Shown: piece by piece, positions 1-12,916 of the stretch
Position numbering within the stretch: the first letter of the stretch is position 1
Layout of the letters: the number at the start of each line of letters is the position of its first letter
Assembly (NCBI GenBank): GCA_026003195.1
Contig: BPGU01000004.1
Span: 196,317 to 260,316 of the forward strand
Direction: 5' to 3'
DNA from: Armatimonadota bacterium
Lineage (GTDB): Bacteria > Armatimonadota > HRBIN16
Length of the DNA stretch: 64,000 nucleotides
The notes under the pieces: model-generated
What the model saw: only the letters and a program-made list of their open reading frames with translations
What the model was told of the DNA's origin: nothing
Database searches by the model: none
Translations under genes and position numbers: made by a program

Positions 1-630
1 GTAGCCCAGCCAGGGCTCGCTGGTGGCGGGATAGGGAGCACGGGCGAGCAGAATCTTGCTGGGGAAGGCGCGACGGTACGCCTGCACCACCGCCCGCTGG
101 GTGGCTTCGCTGGCGAACAGCTCGGTGCGCGGCCAGGTATGCCACTCGCCCCAGAAGCCCAGCGTGCCCAGTGCGACAAACGCCACACGCGGATTGCGGT
201 TGTATCGCTCGCCGAACGCCGCGATGAACTCCAGCAGCGGGTTCAGCAAACGTGAGTCGTCGTAATCGGGCGACAGTCCCTTGCCGATTTCGGGAATATC
301 GTACGGGCGCATGGCCACCCCGCTATCTATCACCCACTGAGGCACACCCGTAGGCAAGTTGGGGTAGTCCAGATACAGCCGGAAGACGATATGCTTACCG
401 CGTGCGTTGGCGCTCTCCCATCGGTTGGCTTCCCATTCGGCGAAGCGGTATCTGCCGCGCTCGGGTTCCAGCTCGCGCCAGGAGACGTAGAAGTACGCCA
501 TGCGTGTGGGCAGGGCATACCGGTTCCACTGCTCGCTGTACGCTGCCCAGCCTTTGAGTGGGTTGTCTAACGCGCCGTCCGCTGGGACAGGGCGCACCGT
601 TCGCGATTGCACAGCACGACGTTGTGACAT
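1..630 (-). CDS. DUF4832-like TIM-barrel protein (3' end cut by window edge)
   Basis: I translated this frame directly: it is open from the ATG at 628-630 to the left edge, 210 codons, with no stop. An in-frame TGA lies 12 codons upstream of the ATG, so the start is bounded. The N-terminus has NPLKGW (residues 23-28), SWRELEPERG (50-59) and GFWGEWH (158-164). That succession is typical of DUF4832/DUF4874 proteins, which are predicted clan GH-A-like barrels. No signal peptide is visible. It is divergent from alanine dehydrogenase. The enzymatic activity is unknown, and the family assignment rests on motif memory, not a search. Confidence 0.72.
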   Translation of the reverse strand, partial: MSQRRAVQSRTVRPVPADGALDNPLKGWAAYSEQWNRYALPTRMAYFYVSWRELEPERGRYRFAEWEANRWESANARGKHIVFRLYLDYPNLPTGVPQWVIDSGVAMRPYDIPEIGKGLSPDYDDSRLLNPLLEFIAAFGERYNRNPRVAFVALGTLGFWGEWHTWPRTELFASEATQRAVVQAYRRAFPSKILLARAPYPATSEPWLGY

Positions 631-795
631 GGGACGACCAGTCTCCGTAAAGCAGTGTGTTCATTGTATTGCCTTCTGGAGAGGATTGTCAACCGTCTTT
701 TGCCCTTGTAAAGGAGAATCTCTGTGGGAAAGGGAATTATCGCAAGGGCGCGGTGAGCCTTGCGCCCGACTAACAACGGCGTTAGGAGGTATGCA

Positions 796-1908
796 ATGGT
801 TATCGGAGTACCCAGGGAAATCAAAGACAGCGAGTTCCGTGTGGCAATGGTGCCCGCGGGTGTGGAGATATTGACGAAGGCAGGGCATACGGTGCTTATC
901 GAGACGGAGGCAGGTAAGGGCACCGGCATCAGTGATGAGGAGTATGCTCAGGCAGGGGCGCGCATCGCTCCTGATGCGCGGACGGTGTATGCCGAGTCAG
1001 ACATGATAGTCAAGGTCAAAGAGCCCTTACCGCAGGAGTACCCGTTGATACGCCCCGGACAGGTCCTCTTCACCTACTTCCACTTCGCCGCCGACGAGGG
1101 GCTGACGCAGGCGATGGTGCAAAGCGGCGCGGTGTGTATCGCTTATGAAACCCTGCAAATGGACGACGGCTCTCTGCCTCTGCTGATCCCGATGAGCGAG
1201 ATTGCTGGGCGCATGGCGATCCAGGAGGGGGCAAAGTATCTGGAGCGCCCGATGGAAGGCAGGGGTATCCTGTTGTCGGGCGTACCGGGGGTGCGTCCGG
1301 CGCATGTGGTGGTGCTCGGCGGTGGCGTTGCGGGCACGAACGCTGCCAAAATCGCCGCTGGAATCGGGGCAAACGTCACCGTGCTGGACATCAACACCGC
1401 ACGCCTGCGCGTGCTGGAGGACATCCTGCCCAAGAACGTGGATACGCTGATGTCCAACGCCTACAACATTCGCGACGAGCTGCGTCGTGCGGACCTGGTA
1501 ATCGGCGCTGCGCTGCGCCCGGGAGCGCGTGCACCCATCCTGATACCCCGCGACATGCTGTCGCTGATGAAGCCGGGTGCAGTGATTGTGGATATCAGTA
1601 TTGACCAGGGCGGTATCGCGGAAACATCCCGACCAACCACCCATTCCCACCCTACCTACACGGTGGACGGCATCATCCATTACTGCGTTGCGAATATGCC
1701 AGGAGCTGTTCCCGGCACCAGCACCTATGCGCTGACCAACGAGACCACACGCTGGGTACTGGAGCTGGCGAACCTGGGATGGAAAGAGGCGGCGCGCAAA
1801 CATCGCCCCTTGCAACATGCGCTCAACGTCGTGGAAGGCAAGGTCACCTACGCAGCCATTGCGGAGCTGTTCGCGATGCCTTATACGCCGGTGGAAGCGG
1901 TGCTGTAG
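796..1908 (+). CDS. ald: Alanine dehydrogenase
   Basis: 370 aa, the usual length for the family. It catalyses reversible NAD-dependent oxidative deamination of L-alanine to pyruvate and ammonia in the cytoplasm. The start is taken at 796 because AGGAGG at 784-789 lies 6 nt upstream; a longer frame to 760 lacks such a site. Residues expected for substrate binding and catalysis are present at the canonical numbers: R15, K75 and H96. The Rossmann motif VVVLGGGVAG follows at about residues 173-182, and VDISIDQGG carries the expected active-site Asp. It is a single gene, divergent from the DUF4832-like gene, and ends about 40 nt before a decayed toxin remnant. Confidence 0.95.
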   Translation: MVIGVPREIKDSEFRVAMVPAGVEILTKAGHTVLIETEAGKGTGISDEEYAQAGARIAPDARTVYAESDMIVKVKEPLPQEYPLIRPGQVLFTYFHFAADEGLTQAMVQSGAVCIAYETLQMDDGSLPLLIPMSEIAGRMAIQEGAKYLERPMEGRGILLSGVPGVRPAHVVVLGGGVAGTNAAKIAAGIGANVTVLDINTARLRVLEDILPKNVDTLMSNAYNIRDELRRADLVIGAALRPGARAPILIPRDMLSLMKPGAVIVDISIDQGGIAETSRPTTHSHPTYTVDGIIHYCVANMPGAVPGTSTYALTNETTRWVLELANLGWKEAARKHRPLQHALNVVEGKVTYAAIAELFAMPYTPVEAVL

Positions 1909-1950
1909 GATGTTGCTTGCTCTCTCGCTGGCACTGTGAGAGGGGACGAT

Positions 1951-2205
1951 CTAACCCCGCGTCCAGTCTTGCACGGTTAGCCCATCTATGTAGTGGAAAC
2001 GCTCGTCACTCGTGACGAGGATGAGGTTATGCGCGAGGGCGACGGAAGCAATCCAGATATCGTTGACAGGCAGAGGTCGCCCTTTGCGCCAGAGAGCGGC
2101 TCTTACCTCCGCAAATCTCTCGGCGACCACACTATCTACTGCCAAAATATCTGCAATACTATAGAGAAACTGCTCATGCTGAGTGTGCCCACCAATTGGA
2201 GCCAC
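1951..2205 (-). pseudogene. VapC-like PIN toxin, C-terminal remnant
   Basis: The frame encodes only the C-terminal half of a PIN-domain ribonuclease: RFAEVRAALWRKGRPLPVND, then IWIASVALAHNLILVTSDERF and the terminal W. The first PIN Asp (the LLDTN-like N-terminus) and roughly 50-60 residues are absent. The 5' end of the frame runs out of phase into the 3' end of the adjacent antitoxin frame, so a deletion joining the two genes is the simplest reading. It is most likely inactive, because a PIN toxin needs the N-terminal acidic residue. Confidence 0.7.
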
Positions 2206-2339
2206 GCTTGTGGCGAGTTGCGTCGAGGGACGTTCTCCTCTGGTGCTACCGTAACCTCTACCCGCGTGCCATCGGCAAAGGGCAGAGGTTCATCCAGCTC
2301 TATCACGTTACCCCGAACAGCGCCTTTCACGCTCATCAA
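2136..2339 (-). pseudogene. Antitoxin-like N-terminal fragment (DUF104-like)
   Basis: The first 50 or so codons read as a small beta-strand antitoxin (VRGNVIELDEPLPFADG, then RVEVTVAPEE) of the kind that precedes VapC toxins. After about residue 53 the frame reads SMSSFSIVLQIFWQ, which is the PIN toxin DNA in the wrong phase. The intact antitoxin C-terminus and the toxin start have therefore been lost together. It is the partner of the toxin remnant at 1951-2205. The family name is from recognition of the pattern only. Confidence 0.55.
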
Positions 2340-2448
2340 ATCTCACCTCCTCGTGGGGTTTCCGTGCTGATGATAACACGCTGTGCTGTGGCGCGACTCG
2401 GCGGAACCCCCGAACGGTGAGGTTCGCAGCGCAAGTCACCTCCTTTCC

Positions 2449-2525
2449 AACGAAGCCTGCCTGCGCCGGCTGAACCCCTGTGAAGGCAGGGTTTTGTGGG
2501 TGTGGGAACGGCCAAAGCCGTTCCC
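2449..2525. repeat. Dispersed repeat with perfect hairpin
   Basis: ACGAAGCCTGCCTGC followed by a gap and the perfect 9-bp hairpin GGGAACGGC-CAAA-GCCGTTCCC (2504-2525). A related pair (ACGGCTAAAGCCGTTCC and ACGAAGCCAGCCTGC) occurs at 46080-46119 in the opposite order. The hairpin may help end transcription from the oxidoreductase gene, but no T-tract follows on that strand. Confidence 0.45.
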
Positions 2526-2560
2526 TTATCGTGCTTTGCCCTTCAGCGGCACGGAAAAAG

Positions 2561-3550
2561 TCACACCGTCATCGGCATTCCACCCTGTGCGGCGGATTTC
2601 CACGCCGCCTCGGTCATTTCAATCACGCGCAAGCCACACTCCGGCGGCGACTCTACCGGCGCACCCTTCAGGATAGCGTCCACGAAGTTGCGTCCGGGAC
2701 TGCTACCGGCAGGCATGTCCTTCTCGGTCAGGTCGTGTCGTTTGCCTGCGGCGTCCACGAACTGCAGATGACCGTTGCGATAGAGGAACATGCCCTCGCT
2801 ACACCAGATAGAGATGTCCTCATGCCAGGTGGGGGCGTTGCCCACGATGGAGATGTTGCCCAGCGCACCGTTCTGGAAGCGGATGGACAGCGCGCTGTTG
2901 ATGTCTACTTTCGACTCAAAGTTCTCCATGAAGGCGGTCACCGCCTGGGCGTTCAACCCTGTCGTCCACAGGATGATATCCACCAGGTGACTGCCCGAGT
3001 CGTTCAGCTGACCACCGCCTGACAGCTCAGGGTCCTGCCGCCAGGTGCCCATGGTGCCTTTGTACCAGCCCTGGCACTGTAGCGCAGAGACAAACTGCAC
3101 CTCGCCAACTTTGCCCGATTCGATGCTCTGCTTGATGTATCGGAACTGCGGGGCGTAGTGACGCTGGTAAGAGACCAATCCGACCTTGCCCGTCTCCTTG
3201 AAGCGGTTGACCAGTATCTTCGCGTGCTCGGTGGTGCACACCATCGGCTTTTCAATCAGCACGTGTAGCCCTTTATCCAGAGCATCCATCGCCTGCTGGA
3301 AGTGCTGCGTGTGCGGGGTAATAATGGCTACCGCGTCCATCGCCACCTTTTCCAGCATCTCGCGGTAGTCTTTGAAGACAGGCACACCCTTGAGGGTAGG
3401 GAAAGCCTCCAGGCATCGCTGGATTTGTTCCTCACTGGGGTCGCACAGGGCGACGATTTGTGCTTCGGGAACGTTGGTGAAGAAGTTTTTCATGTGGGAG
3501 CGAGCCATGCCGCCGCACCCGATAAAACCGATGCGTACCTTCTCTGCCAT
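2561..3550 (-). CDS. Gfo/Idh/MocA family oxidoreductase
   Basis: 329 aa, standard for the family of NAD(P)-dependent sugar or cyclitol dehydrogenases. The N-terminal Rossmann motif is GFIGCGGMARSH (residues 7-18), and the family EKP motif is present in HVLIEKPMVC near residue 100. The C-terminal half is the beta-sheet substrate domain (AVTAFMENFESKVDINSALS region). The start at 3550 is chosen because the Rossmann fold begins 6 residues later and GGAGG lies 11 nt upstream; a longer frame to 3655 adds 35 uncharacteristic residues. The substrate cannot be told. It is a single gene; a 265-bp gap without recognisable genes separates it from kdsA. Confidence 0.88.
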   Translation of the reverse strand: MAEKVRIGFIGCGGMARSHMKNFFTNVPEAQIVALCDPSEEQIQRCLEAFPTLKGVPVFKDYREMLEKVAMDAVAIITPHTQHFQQAMDALDKGLHVLIEKPMVCTTEHAKILVNRFKETGKVGLVSYQRHYAPQFRYIKQSIESGKVGEVQFVSALQCQGWYKGTMGTWRQDPELSGGGQLNDSGSHLVDIILWTTGLNAQAVTAFMENFESKVDINSALSIRFQNGALGNISIVGNAPTWHEDISIWCSEGMFLYRNGHLQFVDAAGKRHDLTEKDMPAGSSPGRNFVDAILKGAPVESPPECGLRVIEMTEAAWKSAAQGGMPMTV

Positions 3551-3815
3551 CTGTTGTTTAGCCTCCAAAAGCGAAGCGTTGGGTACTTCTGTGTTACTAC
3601 CAGAATTACTGAGGGCGGGGGAGAATATCCTGCGTTGCAAAGTGTACAGGGTCAACGAAGCAGCCGCTCTTCAGCCAGCAGGGCGGTGTCATAGTCATTG
3701 CCTGTTCGGAAGGCAGTCGGTTCGGGTGGATGATGCAGGCTATTGTGCCGAAGTAGGCTCTGGCTCCTGCGCGTGGGAGCAGAGCACGTATCTGCTTTCG
3801 CTCAGGGGGAACCCT

Positions 3816-7731
<3,916 letters not shown>

Positions 7732-7739
<8 letters not shown>

Positions 7740-8469
7740 GCGGTATGCCAATCCCCCTATTGTCGAGGCAGTTTGTGAATTCAGGCTGACATCGGACACT
7801 CCATGGGACCTGACGATACCTGGATTGTTGTACGAGAAGGTGAAAGCGACGTTTCCTCAAAAAGAGCAACGGGTGATTCAGGAGGTGGAGCTTACGCAAG
7901 GGCTGGAAAGTTTTCAGCAGCAGATCCGTACCAGCGATCGGGTTTTGTTGTTCAAGAAAGACAGAACAATGCTGATTCAATTGGGAAGTCGTTTGTTGGT
8001 CATTAATGCGCTCAAACCCTATCCTACGTGGGAAGGCTTTAAACCCCACGTTAAGATGGCTTGGGAAGCCGTGCAAGAAGCCGTGGAAGTTAAGGGACTT
8101 GAGCGCATAGGCCTGCGCTACATTAATAGGATTGAACTGCCCGCACAGAGGATGGAGTTAGCGGAGTTTTTTGAGTTTTATCCATTCGTGGGTCAGCGAC
8201 TTCCTCAAGAGATGGCGTCTTTCCTCGTAGGGGCGGTATTTTCGTACGCGGATGACAGAGATCGCTGTCGTGTTCAGCTTGCTCCCATTATAGGTCCAGA
8301 AGACAAGAGCGCGTTCATGCTGGACATAGATTACTTTCTGAACCGTCCACGCGCAGTGGAGGTTTCAAATGCTCTTGACTGGCTTGAGGAAGCCCATGGT
8401 CGGGTGGAAGAACTCTTTGAAGGATGCATAACAGATCGCTTGCGGGAGATCTTTCAGGAGGTGAAATAG
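7732..8469 (+). CDS. TIGR04255 family protein
   Basis: 245 aa, cytoplasmic, with no membrane segment. The N-terminus (YANPPIVEAVCEF), the central LERIGLRYINRIELP and the late MLDIDYFLNRPR match the pattern I know for TIGR04255. This sporadically distributed family of unknown function is often found among defence or mobile genes. The start overlaps the methyltransferase end by 8 nt, with AAAGGAGG just upstream. Codon usage looks more AT-rich than in the flanking mod and res genes, as it does for the next two genes, consistent with separate acquisition of a three-gene module. The function is unknown. Confidence 0.75.
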
Positions 8470-8470
8470 C

Positions 8471-9007
8471 ATGGCTACTACCGAAACCTTTCCGATGTCG
8501 CCCATGCCGATCTCCCCGGGCTGGATGGGACGTTTTGAAACGTCACGAATCTCAAGCACTACTCCTCAGGTTAGAGCATGGCGTTGGCGAGCGTCTCTCA
8601 CGGCGTCCGGGACGCTCTCCGACCCTATAGAGCCCATACGGTCCACAGAATTCTCTTCTCTTTTGGTTGACATCGAGCGGCTTTTGAATGAATTACAACA
8701 GTCCGGTATTCGTCTGAGAAAACACGATGAGCTTCGAGATTACCTTCTTCGGTTCCCCGCCATGCTGGATGTCGTTGACAGGGTCGTGCAGGTGGCCGGA
8801 GAGCACATACCCGAAGCGGAGCTTTGGCTTGAAGTTTATCATGATCCTGAGAGCGAAGATAAACATTTGGTGATTTACGCCCGGTTTCATGAATATGATG
8901 AGGCGACTATGGAACGGATTAGGTCTACAAGAAGGGCATACAGGCCTTTCCTTGCTGGGAAATCCGGTTGGTTAATCCTCACGACAGACTTTGGAAAGCC
9001 GGAGTAG
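8471..9007 (+). CDS. Uncharacterised protein of the embedded three-gene module
   Basis: 178 aa. AGGAGGTGA at 8457-8465 sets the start at 8471, immediately after the TIGR04255 stop. The N-terminal 60 residues are low-complexity and Ser/Thr/Pro-rich. The C-terminal 110 form a compact alpha/beta segment (ELWLEVYHDPESEDKHLVIY, then SGWLILTTDF) that resembles small proteins encoded next to TIGR04255 genes. I recognise no catalytic motif. It could be an adaptor or immunity partner of its neighbours; that is inference from position. Confidence 0.6.
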   Translation: MATTETFPMSPMPISPGWMGRFETSRISSTTPQVRAWRWRASLTASGTLSDPIEPIRSTEFSSLLVDIERLLNELQQSGIRLRKHDELRDYLLRFPAMLDVVDRVVQVAGEHIPEAELWLEVYHDPESEDKHLVIYARFHEYDEATMERIRSTRRAYRPFLAGKSGWLILTTDFGKPE

Positions 9008-9013
9008 AGTGAG

Positions 9014-9382
9014 ATGTCCTTTGATTGGGTTGAATTCTTAGCTCTAGCGCGTAATTTACAGGGACGCTCGGGTGCATCCTACTCAACTGAGGCGGCAAAC
9101 CGAACGGCTGTGAGTCGTGCCTATTACGCCGCATTTTGTCATGCGCGCAACTATGCCGAAAACAGGTTAGGCTTTCGGCGCACCGGAACTGGACGGGACC
9201 ATAAGTTGCTCAGAGATCATCTGAGAACCCGTGGCACACCTTGGGACGAAATCTGCGAATATTTAGAAGACCTACAGAAATGGCGCGGGCAGTGTGATTA
9301 TGATGACATGATTCAAAACATGGGCATCCTCGTCTCAAACGCTATAGATACGGCCGAAAAGATTATCGAACAGTGTAGGTGA
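9014..9382 (+). CDS. HEPN-like domain protein
   Basis: 122 aa, all-helical by appearance. The segment AVSRAYYAAFCHARNYAENR (residues 32-51) is the hallmark first helix of one HEPN subgroup, and the later RGQCDYDDM segment fits its last helices. HEPN proteins are frequently RNases of toxin-antitoxin or abortive systems. A clean R-X4-6-H motif is not obvious here, so RNase activity is uncertain. It sits 6 nt before the helicase-nuclease gene and 6 nt after the previous gene, inside the same operon. Confidence 0.65.
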   Translation: MSFDWVEFLALARNLQGRSGASYSTEAANRTAVSRAYYAAFCHARNYAENRLGFRRTGTGRDHKLLRDHLRTRGTPWDEICEYLEDLQKWRGQCDYDDMIQNMGILVSNAIDTAEKIIEQCR

Positions 9383-9388
9383 TGAACT

Positions 9389-12166
9389 ATGTCGCTCCTT
9401 GTAGACAACCCCATCGTCAGCTCCCCCTTTGAAGAGCCCACCCGCTACTGGGCTTACGAAGCGGGGCAGCCGGTGCTGAAAGAGGGCCGCCGTCCAGCAG
9501 GGTATTATCTCAAGGCGCGCACGCGCGGTCCGCAGATGGCTCTGCTCGAAGAGGAGTTCGTCCCGCTCGACCTGGTCAACACGATCCGGGAACGGGTAAA
9601 AGCATGGCGGGAACGGGGATACCCGGGCGTGACGCCCATCACCCGGCAACTGCTCAACCACTGGAACAATTCCGATAGGGAGCGCAAGCTCTTCTTCTGC
9701 CAGCGGGAAGCAGCCGAAACCCTCATCTGGCTGGTGGAAGCCTCGCCTGCCGAAAAACAAGGGATCACCATTGCCAGGGACAACGGGCTGGTGCGCTATG
9801 CCTGCAAGATGGCCACCGGCTCCGGCAAGACGGTAGTGATGGGCATGGTGATTGCCTGGCAGGTGCTCAACAAACTGGCGAACCCTCAGGACCGGCGGTT
9901 TTCCGACGCCGTGCTGCTTGTCTGTCCCAACCTCACCATCCGCGAGCGCCTGCAGGTGCTGCTCCCCTGGAAGCCCGGCAATTACTATGAGAAATTTGAC
10001 ATGGTGCCCCACGGGTTGCTCGAACGGATGCAGCAGGGCAAACTCGAGATTACGAACTGGCATCTCTTCCAGCCGCAGGACGACAGCCGTTCCCGCAGTG
10101 TGGTACAGCGGGGTGTGGAAGGCGATTCCGCCTTCTGTCGCCGGGTGCTCAAAGAGCTGGGAAGCAAGCAAAACATCCTTGTCATCAACGACGAAGCGCA
10201 CCATGCGTACCGCCCCGCGCCGCTTGCGGAAGAGGTGAAGGAGACGCTCTCGGCAGAGGAGATCAAAGAGCGGGAAGAAGCCACAGTTTGGGTCAGCGGG
10301 CTGGACAAAATCAACGCCGTGCGCGGCATCAACTTCTGCGCCGATTTTTCGGCAACGCCTTTCTACATCAAAGGCAGTGGCTACGAGGAAGGTGCCCCGT
10401 TCCCCTGGATTGTCTCGGATTTTGGCTTGGTGGACGCCATCGAGTCGGGCATTGTGAAGATTCCGCGTGTGCCGGTGGACGACAACACCGGCGCGCTCAT
10501 CCCCAAATACTTCCGCTTGTGGGAGGCAATTAACCAGGCGTTGCCTGCTTCCGAGCGGCAGACCGCCCGCCGTCGCGCCAAGCCCGAGTCGGTGCTGCGG
10601 GAGGCAGAGGGGGCACTGGCGACCCTCGCATCGGAGTGGAAGAAAACCTTCGACGAATTCCAGCGCGCCGCATCGCCCGTGCCCCCTGTGATAATCGTGG
10701 TCTGCGACAACACCGACTTATCCAAACTCGTTCATGAGCACATTGCTGGAGGCAATGTGCTGCCGGAGCTCGCCAACAGCCCCAACGGCGAGGTGACATT
10801 CCGGATCGATACCAGACTTCTCGCTGAAGCCGAGACGGCGAGCGAGGGTGAGACAAAGGCGGAGGCGGCGGAGCGGCTGCGCAAGGTTGTGGATACCATC
10901 GGCAAGCTCGAGTGGGATGGCGAAGGCGATCCGCCAGGCAAACACATCCGGTGCGTGGTGTCCGTCGGGATGCTGAACGAAGGCTGGGATGCCCAGAATG
11001 TCACGCAAATACTGGGCTTGCGTGCCTTCACGTCGCAACTGCTGTGTGAGCAGGTGGTGGGGCGAGGCTTGAGGCGGCTCAACGTGGACGACTTCTCGGA
11101 GCCGGAGTATGTGGACGTCTATGGTGTCCCCTTTGAGGTGATCCCGGTCAAAAAGAAGCCTGTGAGCCGCGCCGAGGTAGCGAAGGTCTCCACGCTCGTG
11201 AGGGCGCTGCCTGAAAGGAAAGACCTCGAAATCACCTTCCCCCGTGTGGAAGGGTACGTTGTCGATGTCCGAAGTCGTATCCGCCTCAACTTGGAAGGTG
11301 TTCCTTATCTGGAAATCACCCCGGGCAGCGAGCCTACGGAAGTGACAGCCAAGCCAGCGGTAGGGTATCGCATCGGCCGCCCCGACCGTTTCGGTCCCGG
11401 AACGGAGGTGGTACACGACCGCAATCCGTTCCACAGGGAGAAGCGGCTCCAGGCGACGGTGTACGAAATCGCTGCCGAACTTACGCAACGTCTCAAAGAA
11501 CGGCGCGAGGACTGGAGCGCACGGCACGTGCTCTTTCCACAGGTACTCAACGCCGTGTGGCAGTATCTGGAAGAGCGTGTTGTGCTTAAGCAGGATGCTC
11601 CTCTCGAGGAAGTTGCCCTGCTCAAGTATAAGCAGCGCATCATCGAACGGCTGACCGAAGCCATCGAACCCGATACGCAAGCTGGAGAACCGCCCATTCT
11701 CCCCGTCATCGAGCGCTTCCGTCCGACGGGTTCCACCGCACAGGTGCTGTTTCGTACCGTGCGACCCTGTGTGGGCACGACCAAAAGCCACATCAGCCAC
11801 GTCGTGCTCGATGCGCCCAGATGGGAGCACAGTGTGGCGTATCAGCTGGAGCGGATACCAGAGGTGGTCGCCTACGCCCGCAACGATCATCTGGACTTCA
11901 CCATTCCCTACGAGTGGCAGGGGGCTCGACATGAATACCGTCCCGATTACATCGTCCGCTGGCGTCGCCCGAATGGTCGGGAGATCCGGGTAATCCTGGA
12001 GGTCAAGGGCTTCGAAACGGAACAAGACCGCCAGAAGGAGGCTGCCGCCAGGCGGTGGGTGCGGGCGGTGAACCATCACGGGGAGTTCGGGGGCTGGGCG
12101 TTCGTTGTATGCGAAGAGCCTTCGCGGCTGAAAACCGTTCTGATGCATTCATGCGCCTCTGCGTAA
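9389..12166 (+). CDS. Type III-like restriction subunit (DEAD/DEAH helicase-nuclease, Res)
   Basis: 925 aa. It is predicted to be an ATP-dependent DNA translocase and endonuclease acting with the methyltransferase at 4965. Walker A MATGSGKTVVMG is at about residues 140-151, the DEAH-type box INDEAHHAYRP near 265, and helicase motif VI-like QVVGRGLRR near 555. A PD-(D/E)XK-like C-terminus (YRPDYIVRW, then VILEVKG) lies at about 850-872. The last residues LKTVLMHSCASA look atypical, and the stop lies 8 nt before an R2 repeat, so a few C-terminal residues may have been altered by repeat insertion. Mod and Res are separated by three small genes, unlike classical Type III pairs. Confidence 0.88.
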   Translation: MSLLVDNPIVSSPFEEPTRYWAYEAGQPVLKEGRRPAGYYLKARTRGPQMALLEEEFVPLDLVNTIRERVKAWRERGYPGVTPITRQLLNHWNNSDRERKLFFCQREAAETLIWLVEASPAEKQGITIARDNGLVRYACKMATGSGKTVVMGMVIAWQVLNKLANPQDRRFSDAVLLVCPNLTIRERLQVLLPWKPGNYYEKFDMVPHGLLERMQQGKLEITNWHLFQPQDDSRSRSVVQRGVEGDSAFCRRVLKELGSKQNILVINDEAHHAYRPAPLAEEVKETLSAEEIKEREEATVWVSGLDKINAVRGINFCADFSATPFYIKGSGYEEGAPFPWIVSDFGLVDAIESGIVKIPRVPVDDNTGALIPKYFRLWEAINQALPASERQTARRRAKPESVLREAEGALATLASEWKKTFDEFQRAASPVPPVIIVVCDNTDLSKLVHEHIAGGNVLPELANSPNGEVTFRIDTRLLAEAETASEGETKAEAAERLRKVVDTIGKLEWDGEGDPPGKHIRCVVSVGMLNEGWDAQNVTQILGLRAFTSQLLCEQVVGRGLRRLNVDDFSEPEYVDVYGVPFEVIPVKKKPVSRAEVAKVSTLVRALPERKDLEITFPRVEGYVVDVRSRIRLNLEGVPYLEITPGSEPTEVTAKPAVGYRIGRPDRFGPGTEVVHDRNPFHREKRLQATVYEIAAELTQRLKERREDWSARHVLFPQVLNAVWQYLEERVVLKQDAPLEEVALLKYKQRIIERLTEAIEPDTQAGEPPILPVIERFRPTGSTAQVLFRTVRPCVGTTKSHISHVVLDAPRWEHSVAYQLERIPEVVAYARNDHLDFTIPYEWQGARHEYRPDYIVRWRRPNGREIRVILEVKGFETEQDRQKEAAARRWVRAVNHHGEFGGWAFVVCEEPSRLKTVLMHSCASA

Positions 12167-12173
12167 CACAGGC

Positions 12174-12244
12174 GGGAGATTGCTTCGGCACTGCGTGCCT
12201 CGCAAGGACACGGGAAAACGGCTCGGCGGGAGCCTCGCCCTCCA
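12174..12244 (+). repeat. R2 and R1 dispersed repeats in tandem
   Basis: R2 (GGGAGATTGCTTCGGCACTG and onward to GCAAGGACACG, 12174-12212) is followed by an R1 arm (12218-12244). R2-like sequence recurs, with an inverted half, at 49923-50012. The 225-bp gap between the Res gene and the ACT gene holds these repeats and the promoter at 12326. Confidence 0.6.
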
Positions 12245-12325
12245 CAGAGGGACCAGTGCAGGACCACAACAGGGCGTGCCCCTCCACAAGTGTGTGTTCG
12301 GAATTCGGAACACCCACCTTTCACC

Positions 12326-12355
12326 TTGACACCCTCCTCTCTCTTTCGGTATACT
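12326..12355 (+). promoter_or_regulatory. Sigma70-type promoter upstream of ACT/aspartokinase genes
   Basis: TTGACA (12326-12331), 18-nt spacer, TATACT (12350-12355). The consensus -35 and near-consensus -10 lie 36 nt before the ATG at 12392. It is likely to drive the ACT protein and aspartokinase, and may read on into the ATP synthase genes, because no terminator is visible between them. Confidence 0.72.
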
Positions 12356-12391
12356 AATGGGCGATTGAGAAATCCTTCGCGAACTGGCACG

Positions 12392-12916
12392 ATGAAGAAG
12401 AGCCGGCGCATGTATGAACATCTTCCGCAGCCGCGTGGCAGGCGGTTTTTTATTGAGCAGGAGCGCGGGGTTACCGATGTCCGGGTGGAGGTCGGGCTGG
12501 CGCACGTGCGCGTGCGTGCAGGCTCCGGCGAAAAAGGTTTGCATAACCACCTTAAGGTGCTCGAAACCATCGCCGAACAAGGGGTCAGCGTTTCACTGGT
12601 GAAGATTCACCACGACTGGATTACCTTCGCAGTGAACCAGACGGACGTGCCGAAGGTGGCACCGTGTCTGGAAACGCTGGGCATCGAGTACAAAATAGTG
12701 CCTGACCTCGCGCTGGTGATCACCGTTGCCTCCAACATGCGCGAGTCGGCGGGGGTGATGGCACAGATTGCCGAGTGTTTGTGGGAAGCCAATGCGACCA
12801 TCATCGAAACAGGCGACTCCCATAATACGGTGCAGTGCCTTGTGCCTGAATCGCGCGCCTTTGCCGCCGCACAAGCGCTGCGTCGCCGGTTTCGCCTGAC
12901 GGAGGTGGCATCGTGA
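12392..12916 (+). CDS. ACT-domain regulatory protein
   Basis: 174 aa with two ACT-like repeats (about 60-110 and 115-170): HLKVLETIAEQGVSVSLVKI and SAGVMAQIAECLWEANATI. ACT pairs bind amino acids. Together with the 4-nt overlap (GTGA) with aspartokinase, this suggests sensing of an aspartate-family amino acid, possibly as a detached regulatory subunit. That is inference. The start at 12392 gives the promoter-proximal ATG; an internal ATG at 12410 is possible, and neither has a strong Shine-Dalgarno. A longer frame to 12290 would pass through the promoter and is rejected. Confidence 0.8.
   Translation: MKKSRRMYEHLPQPRGRRFFIEQERGVTDVRVEVGLAHVRVRAGSGEKGLHNHLKVLETIAEQGVSVSLVKIHHDWITFAVNQTDVPKVAPCLETLGIEYKIVPDLALVITVASNMRESAGVMAQIAECLWEANATIIETGDSHNTVQCLVPESRAFAAAQALRRRFRLTEVAS

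Noticed and set aside
10718-12148. 476-codon minus-strand frame opposite the Res gene
   Set aside because: Shadow of the helicase-nuclease; no start signal and no recognisable domain.
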